Source: Macrothele yani (Eukaryota > Arthropoda > Arachnida > Araneae > Macrothelidae). From it: a stretch of DNA of 64,000 nucleotides. Where the stretch lies: NCBI GenBank assembly GCA_039090855.1, contig CM076997.1:162718709-162782708 (forward strand). Reading direction: 5' to 3'. Within the stretch, counting starts at the first letter, position 1; each line of letters starts with the position of its first letter. Under the pieces are notes generated by a model that was given only the letters and a program-made list of their open reading frames with translations, did no database searches and was not told where the DNA came from. Shown here piece by piece: positions 33,987 through 44,659 of this stretch. A program made the translations under genes and the position numbers.

Positions 33987-34252
33987 CACTTAAGACAGAA
34001 ATAACTGAAGTTGAACGACACTAAGCTTAAAGTAGGCATCTTCCTTGGTACGGAAATTAGAAACCAGAACGATGCCTCTTCGGAAAGCGATGTACAGTTC
34101 AATGAATCATCAGCGTAAACATTCTTTAATTCAATAGTTTAAGGATTTCTTGGGAAATAAAAAGAGAACGCCCAACAAGTGAAAGAACTGTTACACAACA
34201 ATCAACTTTTAGTAATTCAAAAGTAAAAATACAACATTTAAAGATATACTTC

Positions 34253-34460
34253 GCAAAACTAGAAGTTTCTATCCGTAAATTTATTGGTGTAAAAATGCAA
34301 ATTCATAAACAACAATGAGCTTTCAAATATCTGCCGAACGGTTTTCTGAAACTCAAAACAGCCGTCCGGTAGACGTGTGAACGATCAATGTTGTTCAAAT
34401 GTCCATATTGTTTACACCAATAAATTTACGGGTCGAAACGTCTAGTTTTCCGAAATTTTT
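34253..34460. repeat. Small MITE-like inverted repeat
   Basis: Arms of about 45 bp (34253-34296 and 34415-34460) share AAAACTAGA.GTTTC and CCGTAAATTTATTGGTGTAAA. The centre of about 120 bp is non-coding. It lies 40 bp left of the mariner. Confidence 0.75.
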
Positions 34461-34500
34461 CAAGTCTTAGGTTGCCGGAAGTCAGTCAAAATACCCTTTG

Positions 34501-35823
34501 TATTGGGTTGCCGGAAAAGTCATGACGTATTTTGGCACCCAATGGCAATTGGGCGGTATTGGAAGAACTAAAGTCATGCGCATATCTGTTATCGCAATGG
34601 AATTCGACAGATGCCAGTTCCAGCTGCAGTCTAAAAGGAATAGTGAGCGATTTGGTTGATTTGCGGAGATTTGACATCAAGTTGAAGATGGAAGACCAAA
34701 CTGTGCATTTTCGCCATATTTTACTGTTTTACTTCCGTAAAGGGAAGAACGAGCGTCAAGCTTGTGGAAAGTTGCGTACAGTGTACAGTGATAATGCTCT
34801 ACAAGAACGTCAGTGCCAGCGGTGGTTCGCAAAATTTCGTGCTGGTGATTTTGACCTCAACGATGCTCCTCGGTCCGGGAGGCCAACCGAGGTTGATGAC
34901 GACCAAATCAAGGCATTGATCAAGTCAAACCCACGTTACATGACACGAGAGATTGCAGACACATTGCAAATTCATCATTCAAGCGTTTACGACCACCTGA
35001 AGAAGCTGGGATACGTAAGCAAGCTCGATGTGTGAATTCCTCATGAACTCAAAGAAGCTCAATTGACGGCGCGTATAAACATCTGCGATATGCTCATTAA
35101 ACGTGAGGAAAACGATCCTTTTTTGAAGTGACTGATAACTGGTGACGAAACGTGGATTGTGTACAACAATGTGCTGCGCAAACGGTCTTCGTCCCGACGT
35201 GCTGCTTCGCTTCAAACGACATCCAAAGCAGACATTCATCAGCGGAAGGTTCTGGTCTCAGTGTGGGGGGATTTTAAAGGAGTCGTGTTTTTCGAGCTCC
35301 TACCACGGAACCAAACAATCAATTCGAATGTGTACTGTCGACAATTGGACAGTTTGAACGAATCCATCATCCAGAAACGTCCAGAGCTCGTTCATCGTAA
35401 AGGTGCTGTGGTCCATCACGACAACGCGAGACCACACACAAGTTTGATCACCCGCCAAAAAATATTGGAGCTTGGGTGGGATGTGTTGCCACACCCAGCG
35501 TACTTGCCTGACCTTGCGCCGCCAGACTTCCACTTGTTTCGCTCTCTTCAACAGTCCTTGCGTGGTATAACGTTCAATTCAGATGAGACCGTAAATCAGC
35601 ACCTTGTATAGTTATTCGCCACGAAAGACAGGTCCTTCTATGAACTAGGCATTCTGCAACTCACTGACAGATGGCAAACGAGGCATTCTGCAGCTCACTG
35701 ACAGATGGCAAAAAGTCATCGAACAAAATGATATATCATTGATTGATCTTTGTTCTTTCTATCAATACATGACTTTTGCAAAACATGGCTAAAATACGTC
35801 ATGACTTTTCCGACAACCCAATA
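34501..35823 (+). mobile_element. Mariner element, full length, well preserved
   Basis: The ends are TA plus inverted repeats of about 36 bp (TATTGGGTTG.CGGAAAAGTC then ATGACGTATTTT.GC) with two mismatches. The length is 1323 bp, standard for mariner. One transposase frame, interrupted by stops, occupies most of it. Confidence 0.95.
34688..35740 (+). pseudogene. Mariner transposase with three stops and a 34-bp duplication
   Basis: The start MEDQTVHFRHILLFYFRKGKN matches the usual N-terminus. A paired helix-turn-helix domain follows (QRWFAKFRAGDFDLNDAPRSGRP, then TREIADTLQIHHSSVYDHLKKLGY). Next are IPHEL (usually WVPHEL), the D1 block LITGDETW, the D2 block HHDNARPHTS and the D3 block YLPDLAPPDFHLFRSL (DD34D). 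All three catalytic Asp are kept. In-frame stops are at 35033 (TGA for the Trp before IPHEL), 35129 (TGA) and 35609 (TAG). A 34-bp tandem duplication (GCATTCTGCA.CTCACTGACA) at 35649-35716 shifts the last codons. Confidence 0.93.
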
Positions 35824-36239
35824 CATTCTCATTAGGACTTCTTCACCTTAAAACTGGATGCTGTTAGATATGAACAAGGTGAAAGATTCTTCCAAGATAT
35901 AAATACACCGGATCAATTCCAGCAAAGAAGGTGGGATTCTAAGACAATGAGTGATTACTTTTGACTTTTACAAAGTGAACATAAGATTGTCCTTTAGAAG
36001 AGAAAATAACAGTCGGTTTACAAATTTAGAGCGTTAGTGCTTTCGATATTCTGTTAAGTAATAATAAAATGAATGAACACATCCTCGTGGTGTTTCCAAT
36101 TGGATTTTTAAGATCATTTCTAAGCCTAATAATGGTTACGTCATAAATTCATATCAGTTACACACAAAACAAAATACACTGTGTGATCACTAATTATGAC
36201 CACTTACTTAATATTCCGCAAGTCCTCCTTTCGGAGAGC

Positions 36240-36385
36240 AGGCGAATTCATCTAAAACGAATTCATCGAACACGAATTCATCGGAAACGAATTAATCAAA
36301 AACGAATTTGTCGAACTCGAATTCATCGAAAACAGATTCATCGAACGAGCAATTTACCGAAAGGCGACTTTTTCGAAAAAAAATG
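36240..36385 (+). repeat. 15-bp repeats, left foldback arm
   Basis: About nine units of (A)ACGAATTCATCGAA with mutations. The period is a multiple of 3, so a spurious RIHRKRIHRT-type peptide frame results. Confidence 0.92.
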
Positions 36386-36605
36386 AAACGAATTCATTGA
36401 AATGGAGTTTAAGAAAACTGGCCACTAAACAGTTCGCCAAACGGACAAGTGCTGACACCCACTTTAGGAGACGCATAAAAATTGCAGTTTCTTGCTTTGA
36501 GACGTGATCAAACTCCTAAGGATTGATATTTAACTCCTTAGTAAGAGGGCAATAATACTAGTATTTTTGTCTAAACCTAATGAATTACAACACGACGCAA
36601 TATAC

Positions 36606-37335
36606 CTAGGTATTCATAACGTTTACATAATAAATCAAGCTAATAATGCTGCGCATTTACCTTAGCATCAAATATTAATAAACAGGCCAAGACCTTTTTA
36701 ACAGTTTTTTATCCCGTCGTGCTCATACTGATAAGGTTTAGGCACCAAGTTCAGTTAGTATTATTGCGCTTTTAATTAGGCATTAAATATTAACCTATAG
36801 GCCCAGGCCTAGGTCATTTTAACAGATTTTATGTGATTGTTCATATTCATAAGGTTTAGACACAAGGTCTAGTTACTATTATTGCGCTTTTACTTAGGCA
36901 TTAAATATTAATACCTTGGCCTAGGCCTTGGTTTTTTTAACAGTTTTTATTCCATCGTGTTCCTATTCATAAAGTTTAAACACAAAGTCAAGTTCGTATA
37001 AATGCGCTTTTACTTTGGCATAAATATTAATTATTTATGCCAAAGTAAAAGCGCATTTACTTTGGCATAAATAATTAATATTTATGCCAAAGTAAATGCG
37101 CTTTTACTTTAGCACAGGCCTTTCTAACAGTTTTCATTCTATTGTGCTCATATTCATAAGCTTTAGACACAAGGTCAAGTTAGAATTATTACGCTTTGAC
37201 TTAGGCATTAAATATTAATACCCTGGCCCTGGGCTTAAGCCTTTTTATCCGTTTTATTTCATTGTGCTCATATGTATAAGCTTTGCATCAAGTCAAGTTA
37301 ATAATATTGAGCTTTTACTTAAGAATAAATATTTC
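36606..37335 (-). repeat. ~118-bp units, reversed half of foldback array
   Basis: About six units contain TTTTAACAGTTTTTATTCC, ATTCATAAGGTTTAGACAC, ATTGCGCTTTTACTTAGGC and ATTAAATATTAATA, with GGCCTAGGCC junctions. They are the reverse complement of the units at 37376-38436. A single forward-oriented partial unit at about 36545-36605 precedes them, giving a second orientation switch. Confidence 0.9.
37000..37110. repeat. Two overlapping perfect palindromes
   Basis: First: arms 37000-37026 and 37032-37058 (27 bp, spacer TTAAT). Second: arms 37042-37073 and 37079-37110 (32 bp, spacer ATTAA). The middle arm is shared, so one sequence of about 30 bp occurs three times in alternating orientation. 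It is made of the array's own TTTACTTTGGCATAAATA motif. Confidence 0.97.
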
Positions 37336-37375
37336 ACACATATGAACAAAATCTATCAGAAAGGCCTGGACCAAA

Positions 37376-38436
37376 GGCCTATTGATTAATATTTATATCC
37401 TAAGTGCAATAATACTAACTTGACTTTGTATCCGAACCTTATGAATACCAGCACGGCGGAATAAAGATTGTTAAAAAGGCCTATGCCAAAAGTTTGTTTA
37501 TTAATATTTACTGCCTAAGTAAAAGCCCAATATTACTTAAATGACTTGGTGGCTAAACCTTATGAATGTGAGCACGATGGAATAAAAACTGTTAAAAAGG
37601 CCTAGGCCTACGGCCTAATTATTAATATCTAATGCTTAAGTAAAAGCGCAATAACACTAACTTGACTTGGTGTCTAAACTTTATGTATATCAACACAATA
37701 CAATGGAACTGTTACAAAGGCTTAATTCTAGGCCAAGGTATTAATATTTAATGTCTGATTAAAACCGCAATAACACTAACTTGCCATGATGTCTAAACCT
37801 TATGAATATGAACACGATGGAATAAAAACTGTTAAAAAGTTCTAGGCCTAGCCCAAGATATTAATATTTTATGTCTAAGTAAAAGCGCAATAATACTAAT
37901 TTGACACAGTGTCTAAACCTTATGAATATGAGCACGATGGAATAAAAACTGCTAAAAAAACGTTGGAAAAGGAAATAATATTTAATACCTAAGTAAATGC
38001 GCAGTAATACTAACTTGACTTAGTGTCTAAACCTTATGAATATAAACAAGATGGAACAAAAACTTCTAAAATGGCCTAGACCAAGATATTAATATTTAAT
38101 GCCTAAGTAAAAGCGCAATAATGCTAACTTAACTTGATGTTTAAAACTTATGACTATGAGTACAATCGAAAAAAACTGCTGAAAAGCCTAGGCCTAGGCC
38201 AAGGTATTAATATTTAATGCCTGAGTAAAAGCGCAATAATACTAACTTGACTTGGTGTCTAAACATTATGAATATGAACAAGATGGAATAAATACTGTAA
38301 AAAACTCCTAGGCCTTGGCTAAGGTATTAATATTTAATGCCTAAGTAAAAGCACAATAATATTATCTAGACATTGTTCCTAAATCATAAAAAAATTATCA
38401 CGGCGGATAAAAACTATTGAAAACGCCACTGCCTAG
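37376..38436 (+). repeat. ~118-bp units, forward half of foldback array
   Basis: Nine units with periods of about 114-121 bp contain GGCCTAGGCC, TATTAATATTTAATGCC, AAGTAAAAGCGCAATAATAC, GTCTAAACCTTATGAATATG and ATGGAATAAAAACTG. They vary, with single-base changes spread throughout, so the array is not freshly amplified. Confidence 0.95.
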
Positions 38437-38679
38437 GACGTATGTTTAAATGCTGTCTACGGGCAAAGTAGACACAATGAAATCAAAAATCTGATTCTTG
38501 TTAGACTCCCTAACGGTTTTGTTGTCGTCCTACGTGAAAGTGTAATCTAAGAAATAAAAAATGCAATTTTTTTGCGCTCCCCAAAACCTTTTCTGGCCAC
38601 TTAGACTTCATCAAATTATAGTCAATGTTTTCGGCAAAAGTTTTCCCTACAATATTGTATCTTTTGGTGATTTGACTTT

Positions 38680-38828
38680 CGATGAATTCGTTTTCGATTA
38701 AATCACCTGCAACCTTAGTTTTCGAAGAATTTGCTTTCCGATGAATTCTGCGTTTGATGAATCCGTTGTCTATGAATTCGTTTTCGACGAACTGGCTTTC
38801 GATGAAATCTATTTCGCTTAATTCACCT
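38680..38828 (-). repeat. 15-bp repeats, right foldback arm
   Basis: TTCGATGAATTCGTTTTCGA-type units are the inverse of the left-arm repeats at 36240-36385. They are more diverged than on the left. Confidence 0.9.
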
Positions 38829-39454
38829 GGCTCCCTCCTTTCGTCCCATGTGCAGAAGCTATCCGACGTGTCATCGATTCAATAAGATGAAGGAAACAGT
38901 TGGGAAGTATGGCCATCCAAGGTGTGCGTAATGCTTCTTTCAAATGCAGGTATAGAGGTGCGTGTTGTATACAGACGTCTGGTATGCATTCCATATTGTC
39001 CCACAAGTGTTTCAAGCGATTCATATCGGGAGAGTTCGGAGGCCAATTAATATGCTGAGGGTCTAAACTGTATTTCCCAAACTATTTCTACATACACTGG
39101 ACTTATGGCTCGATGCATTGTCATCTTGGAAGAAACCGACGCCATTCGGAAAAGAGAGCAGCATTGCAGGTTGTACAGAGTCATGAAGCAATCCACGACA
39201 GTGAGCATCAGCCATACATTGTCGCACATGCGCCAGGGGTCCACATTCTTGCCAGGTAAACATGCCTCACACCATATAACAGTCTCCACAGGCTTGCAGA
39301 GTGGAGACCATGCAGGATGCATCGAATTTCTCATGTTGTTTGCTCCAAATACATTAACGACCATTCGCTGAGTGGAGTGAATAACCGAGACTCGTGAGGT
39401 CAACATACTCTTTCCAGTGTTATCACAATCCAACATCTTAAATGCCTGCAACAA
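38818..39454 (-). pseudogene. Tc1-like transposase C-terminal half
   Basis: The minus strand carries GFFQDDNASSHKS (D2 block) near 39085-39125. The tail LKHLWDN...HLIESMTRRIASAHGTKGG follows, where the family ends SMPRR..AV..ARGG.T.Y. The last codons continue across the foldback at 36223 as GLAEY plus stop. Frames shift between the D1 region (not clearly seen) and D2. The third motif is weak. Confidence 0.8.
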
Positions 39455-39862
39455 AAAGTGCGCTGTCGGTAGATATCCGTTAATCTAGAAAATAAACGAA
39501 AAAGGTAAGCAGGAATCTTCGTTAAGAAATTCCTTCTGACCATATAAAACCCATTCTGCCCACTGTATTGCTAAAACACTGAAAACATATTGTACGATCA
39601 TTGTTTGTGGAAACCGGGAACATTATTCTACACTGCCGGCCACTCAAAATGCAACACAAAGAAAGAAGCATCCGATTGGCCTGAAATTCACAGCATGCGT
39701 CGCCCGTGAGAGGACATGCAAACGATTAGCATTGCAGGGCATATGCAAATCATGTGCGCCCGGTACGCCAGCGAGAAGCACTATAAGAAGGGTGCACAGA
39801 AGGTGGGGTGTAAATAGTGGAAGTGTGTTGTGCTTCCTGACCTGTGCGTGGGAAGCTTCCTG

Positions 39863-40903
39863 ATGCCTCGTCGCAGAATACAGCAGTCATTCCAGCACGT
39901 TTCGGAGTTCGACAGAGGACGAATAGTGGCTAATCACGACAGCGGTTTATCGTACCGAGACATCGGCTCCCGTGTGAGAAGACATCCAGCTACATTGAGG
40001 AGAGTATGGATTATGTGGCTGCAGGAGGGACGGACGGGCCAACGTGGCCGATTGCCGCAGCCGCGGCACAGCACCGATCGAGAGGACCGGCATGTTGTGC
40101 GGCAAGCATTGACGACTCGCACCGCCACATCACGAACTTTAGCGCAGGAATTAAGGTGTGTTACGCAACAACCAGTGTCAGCACGTACCGTTCGACGTCG
40201 TCTGCAGGAGCGGGGATTTGTCGCACGGCGCCCATTGTTCCGATTACCATTGACGTTACACCACCGGCGAGTGCGGCGGCCGTGGGCCGTTGAACGCCGC
40301 ACCTGGACTACGGAATGGCACGACATTGTCTTCTCCGACAAATCCCGCTTCTGCCTGCAACACCACAATGGTCTTATCCGCGTGTGGCGGCACCGCGGCG
40401 AGAGACTGTATGACGCTTGCATTATGCATTGTCATACCGGTCCGTCGCCTGTCGTTATGGTTTGGGGCGTAATTGAATATGACTCCCGCACCCCTCTGGT
40501 ACGCATCGCCGGTGCACTCAACAGCTACCGCTACATCTCCGACGTTTTGGAGCCTGTAGTCCTACCTTAAGAGCAGGACCTGCCAGAGGCCACATTTCAA
40601 CAGGAAAATGCGCGCCCGCACGTGGCACGTATCGTGCAACAATTCTTCACGGCCCACCAGGTGTCACTGCTACCGTGGCCAGCCTGTTCTCCCGATATGT
40701 CGCCCATCGAACACGTCTGGTCGCAGATCGGCAACCGAGTATTCCGGCAAACACCACCCGCAGCTACGCCTGATGAACTGTGGCAACGTGTGGAAGCAGC
40801 CTGGATCGACATACCCCAAGCCCACACAGAAAGCCTTATTCGTTCGATGGCGCGGCGTGTAGCTGCCGTTATTGCCAGCCATGTGAGCCACACGAACTAT
40901 TGA
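39863..40903 (+). pseudogene. Tc1-like transposase with one TAA and a D-to-E change
   Basis: From MPRRRIQQSF the frame is 347 codons, normal for Tc1. The helix-turn-helix (SEFDRGRIVANHDSGLSYRDIGSRVRRHPATLRRVW) is followed by a second one (VSARTVRRRLQERGFVARRP). D1 is IVFSDKSRF, where the family usually has DES. The VMVWG motif follows. D2 is FQQENARPH, where the usual catalytic Asp is Glu. The third motif SPDMSPIEHVW is intact. One TAA at 40568-40570 interrupts the frame between D1 and D2. The start at 39863 is preferred over 39830 because homologous proteins begin MPRRR. Confidence 0.93.
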
Positions 40904-41138
40904 TGTCTTTTTTTTTATTATTGGAGGTTTAACGACCACCGTGAGCAACTCAATGGGCTATAAGCAGTCTCCCGTCCCTAATTTAGGGTCACTAGTTCCA
41001 GGGAAGGGAGAGAACCAGTGCCGTAAGACAAACACAACGTCCATGCCTCACCGGGATTCGAACCCGGACCCCGTTCAGACGAATGATCAGAGGCCATCGC
41101 TTAGACCACTGCGCCACCGGGGCGGACTATTGATGTCT
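40896..41138 (-). repeat. SINE-A with 13-bp target duplication inside a Tc1 element
   Basis: ACTATTGATGTCT occurs at 40896-40908 and 41126-41138. It brackets a 217-bp minus-strand SINE with a tRNA-like head (GGTGGCGCAGTGGTCTAAGCG; B box GGGTTCGAATCCCGG), body (GCACTGGTTCTCTCCCTTCC, CCCTAAATTAGGGACGGGAG, GCCCATTGAGTTGCTCACGG) and A-rich tail. The duplicated site spans the transposase stop codon. This is the cleanest SINE-A copy in the window. Confidence 0.95.
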
Positions 41139-41271
41139 GCGTGTTCCGCAAGTCGCACGGGCCTGTAAGCTCAATCGTTTCATCTTTGTATCTGTTGTTA
41201 TTTAACCAGTAAATCTGGCTTTTCTATCTCGTGTCTTTCTTGATGTTGCACTTTATGTGGCCAGCAGTGTA

Positions 41272-43720
41272 TATGGCGAATGATTTTGAACAGTTTTCTC
41301 ACACATCTGTCTGTAGGTGCAACAATCAAATGATAACGCTTTTAATCATTTTGTTTTCTACATAGGAGATAATTGAGCTCAGTGTACGATGTTTTTTATG
41401 CCATCTGTAATTTTGTACGACAGAACTATTCTTTGTTATTTCTTTTCTGCGGAGGATTATTGCTGAAAGTCCGCACAACTCCGAGGGATCAAAAAGCTGC
41501 TACGATGTCTTTAAGAACATTTTCCCAATAAAGTCTCTCTAATATGAGTGATATATTTTCCGAGAAAAAGTCAAAGACTGATTGAAATTAACTATCTGTC
41601 TCTCATCTAAGTAATCACAAAACAAAGAATGAGCTAACTGGCTGCATACATTCCCTAACCATCATATTTATTAGAATAAAGTCACAACCACAACCAAGTC
41701 GGTCAAGAACAGGAAGACCTTTAGCAGCTGGAAAGCATTCAATTAGATGTTTGTGCATGATAAAAACCTTAAATATAAGCGAACTTGTGTAAAGAAACTG
41801 GTTCAATGAACACCAGACATAATTCTATCATTAAAATTAAGAGATTTGTTTTTGTAGTTAATGTAATTATGTTGTATTTGTTAACACCATAGGCAACGGA
41901 CCATACTTTTGCTAATAAAATTTACGAAGTCTGCGGATTATAGTAATAAATTATCAATTTACAGGGGCAACATTCTTATATCACTCCTAGTCATTAATTT
42001 CTTCTAGTGCGTAGTTTAAAAATCTGAGCATCGAAGATTAGAGAATGTCTAGAAAAATAGAAATATGAAACTTCTTACTTGGTTTTGGAATCAGTCGGCA
42101 AAAAGCCATCTTCGTAAATATTTCAAAAGAACTAATTACTAAACGCGGAATCGGCAAGAATTTCCCCAAAGGAGAAAAAGAAGGTGTTTCGTTGCAACAA
42201 AATATTTATTTATTGTCAGTTCTTTCTTTAGACTGTTATAATATAGCTTTATTAAATTACATAATTACACGCATTCTGCTCGTTTTTAATTCCATTGTGA
42301 CCCGGTACTCTGCAGTCTTCCAGCGGAAAAGAAAAGAGATTCATCAGGAATGTATCCTTTTTTTTTATTTTGATCGGTTTCTGGTCCTTCACTTTCTTTT
42401 ATAATGCCGTTCCTTTCTCCTCTCCCTTAAAAGACTCATTTTATTCCATCTTTTCGCTGTGACAATCTCTGTAATCCGCAAGAATACGGGAAATAAGGAA
42501 GCCGAATTTCCTGTCTGAGTTCCATCGGGTCTTGGAATATTCGAAGTACTTTCCTTTCACTCTGTGGTTCATTACCGTGAATCCGTCCCACCCACAATTT
42601 CCCTCTTCCCTTTTCTGCACCCGCAAGGAAGAAATTAGCGGGTCTTTCTCATCGAAAGTAGGAAATGGATGAGCTATATCAAATGGTATCACTAAGAAAG
42701 GTAAGCCGCCCGTAAATACCGAATGCGGAAGCAGCGAAATGGAAGTATTCTCTCCTGCTTCTCATTCTATTTGGTCTCCCTGTTCTCCTCTCCTTGAAAT
42801 CACCGCAAAAGGGGAAGAAAGAGTGAGAGAGAGAGAGAGAGAGATACAAGGAAGTGAAATTTATAAGAAAAAAACGGAGTGGAAAGAGTAAATTGATGCC
42901 CTCCTGTTTCTCGTCTCTCTGGTGTGTATGAAACGAGACGAGTTTTACACGAACGGAAGGATGTTTTAGACTAATTGAGTTCCTTTTAAAGGATCTGATT
43001 ATTACGTTTTGCTGCAGGCGCAATCTTGTTTGATTCACTGTAATGCTCAAAGCCATAGAATCAGGCTAGCAGACTTCCTTTGCCTCTTTTATCTTTGGCT
43101 TTTTAAATATTAAATTCAAGATTACGCGCCTTCCATTTTCTCTTTGGAAAAGAAAAAGTAACGCAGGCGGCTATTTTTAAATACCTGCACTTAAGTAAGC
43201 GAAACGATCAATGCTGTTAAATGAGAACAGTTTCAATAGTTTTAAAAGAACATGCCTCCTCTGACGGACTGATTCACAATACTGCCTCTTCTTTAATTAA
43301 TACTTCATACACAGGGTGAAAATAGAGTTAATATATTCTGGATAGTCTTAAAATGGCTTAAGAGATATACAGTGTCCGGCAATAAATGTTAATATTACAC
43401 TTCGGTACATCGCTTAGAAAATTTGGTGATCTGTTGTGTGGTTGTTTGTATTGAATGTAACGGTATAGCCAAACGTTATACTGGAAAGCTCGTTGTTAAA
43501 AGACGGATAGCAGAGGCTTAAGGCTCCAGAGAGGACGCAAAGTCATTGCTTACAGTTTGAATAAAATCAGAATTGAAATATGTGTACTGGTTTTAGCAGA
43601 GATTTTTTTACGCTGTACTTTATCATTTGTCTGTTTACAGAATATACTATGTTTCACCAGTTTCGGTAGCCTTTGGAATTTAGAATTCTCACCATGAAAT
43701 ACATGATTACACCACTATAC
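41272..43720. other. No gene recognised
   Basis: AT-rich to 42350. A less AT-rich part (42400-43080) contains a (GA)n tract at 42825-42844. Frames of up to 125 codons there (minus, 42679-43056) are not recognisable. Around 43377 there is an ACAGTGTCCGGCAATAAATG sequence that resembles a Tc1 TIR but has no partner. Confidence 0.5.
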
Positions 43721-44032
43721 AATACAAATTTGAAGTTGTGATTCCGTCTATTGGTATAAATTATGAGGAGAAAATGGTAAGTCAAATGAAATCGGAAAAC
43801 TTGAAAATTTCATCGTCCTGTAGCGGGAATCGAAACCGCGTCCCGCGATTTGGGCGAGTAGCATACTTGGGCGCAAACCAGGAATCGAACCCGCCTCTCC
43901 ATAGAGCGGAGCACACCAGGTACGATTCCCGCTCCAGGACAATCACATTATCAAGTTTTCGTACATTATTTGACTTACCATTCTCCTCATAATTTACACC
44001 AATAAATGGAATCACAACTTAAAATTTGTATT
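43721..44032. repeat. MITE with full-length inverted arms and tRNA-like inner parts
   Basis: The outer arms start AATACAAATTT.AAGTTGTG. They run about 65 bp with few mismatches (ATTCC..T.TATTGGT.TAAATT, ATGG TAAGTCAAAT). The inner arms (TCCTG.AGCGGGAATCG at 43817-43833 and complement at 43922-43938) also pair. The loop holds minus-strand B-box-like GGCGGGTTCGATTCC and GCGGTTTCGATTCCC. About 110 bp on each side pair overall. Confidence 0.88.
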
Positions 44033-44299
44033 AAACTTTTCCATTTCTTCCTCAAAATGTCCAGCAAAAACGTCCAAAATGTCCATTTCTTCCTCAAAAT
44101 ATCTGGGGTTCATAGTTCGCCCAATTATAGGACTACCACGATATTCGTCGATAAAAACGGGCCTGACGTTCTTCTTTAGTTGGATGTACGCTGCAAGATA
44201 AAGAAGCCGTTCACATTGCTGAAGATTCTCTGGAAGCTACGTATTTTATCATTACTACAGTTGCCAACCACCACTGTCAGCTGCATTTCCTACATCTGA

Positions 44300-44435
44300 T
44301 GTGGTACCGGAGGTCCGAGCTCCGAAGAAGTTTGGAGAATTTTGATTAGGGGATGAGTCATTGGTTGTGTGTTGTCTTACGACACTGACTGTCTCTCTTG
44401 TGTGCAACCAATCACCCCAAATTGACGATTGCTAT
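44300..44435 (+). repeat. Partial SINE-A
   Basis: Head-less or degraded. TTGGTTGTGTGTTGTCTTACGACACTG, TCTCTCTTG and CACCCCAAATTGACGATTGC correspond to the SINE-A body. It lies upstream of a decayed Tc1. Confidence 0.55.
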
Positions 44436-44659
44436 AGTACTTAAAGTTGTTCATGGTGATTGGTTAATCCCGAAAGAAGCACAAAAACTATTCACAGATT
44501 TGCCAAAAAACAACAACAGGGAAGAGTGCTACCATTTCCATTGCATGCCCCCACACTCATGCGGTAAATGCTTTCGTCCGCCACGACGTATATATAGAGC
44601 CAGATATCTCTGCAAGCTCAAGTAATAGCATTTGTAGTTCAGATGCTTATAAGGATTTA

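Larger units (their letters stand above)
36234..38833. mobile_element. Foldback element (MuDR-Foldback-like), 2600 bp, with 10-bp target duplication
   Basis: It is flanked by CCTCCTTTCG at 36224-36233 and 38834-38843. The termini are inverted: GAGAGCAGGCGAATTC left, GAGCCAGGTGAATTAAG on the other strand at the right. From outside inwards both arms carry 15-bp AACGAATTCATCGAA-type repeats, a shared GCGCA/ACGCA..AAAATTGCA block, then ~118-bp tandem units in opposite orientation. There is no reading frame. Long, modular, tandem-repeat arms with a 9-10 bp duplication are features of Foldback elements of the MuDR group; that assignment is inference. It would need enzymes supplied elsewhere. Confidence 0.85.
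36175..39490 (-). mobile_element. Tc1-like transposon split by a foldback element
   Basis: The left end (transposon 3' side) begins TACACTGTGTGATCAC with ATGACCAC further in, at 36175-36223. The transposase resumes at 38844 and runs to about 39454. The right terminal repeat was not found, so the copy is 5'-truncated or decayed there. A related minus-strand copy without the insert lies at 50330-50960 and shows the uninterrupted junction. Confidence 0.85.
39629..41271 (+). mobile_element. Tc1-like transposon, nearly intact, carrying a SINE
   Basis: The ends are TA plus inverted repeats of about 28 bp (TACACTGCCGGCCACTCAAA left; TACACTGCTGGCCACATAAA on the other strand), continuing TGCAACA. Without the SINE and its duplicated target it is about 1.41 kb. 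GC content inside is much higher than the surroundings, suggesting a fairly recent arrival. Confidence 0.95.

Noticed and set aside
36183..36386. Basic RIHRKRIHRT-repeat protein
   Set aside because: It is the translation of 15-bp foldback-arm repeats, and no gene context exists.
39934..40422. 162-codon minus-strand Arg/Cys-rich frame
   Set aside because: It is the antisense shadow of the GC-rich Tc1 transposase at 39863-40903.
40930..41120. tRNA-like segments (40.9, 45.2, 51.4 kb and others) as functional tRNA genes
   Set aside because: They have A and B boxes, but each continues into a shared SINE body with an A-rich tail, several have target duplications, and I could not form proper acceptor stems.
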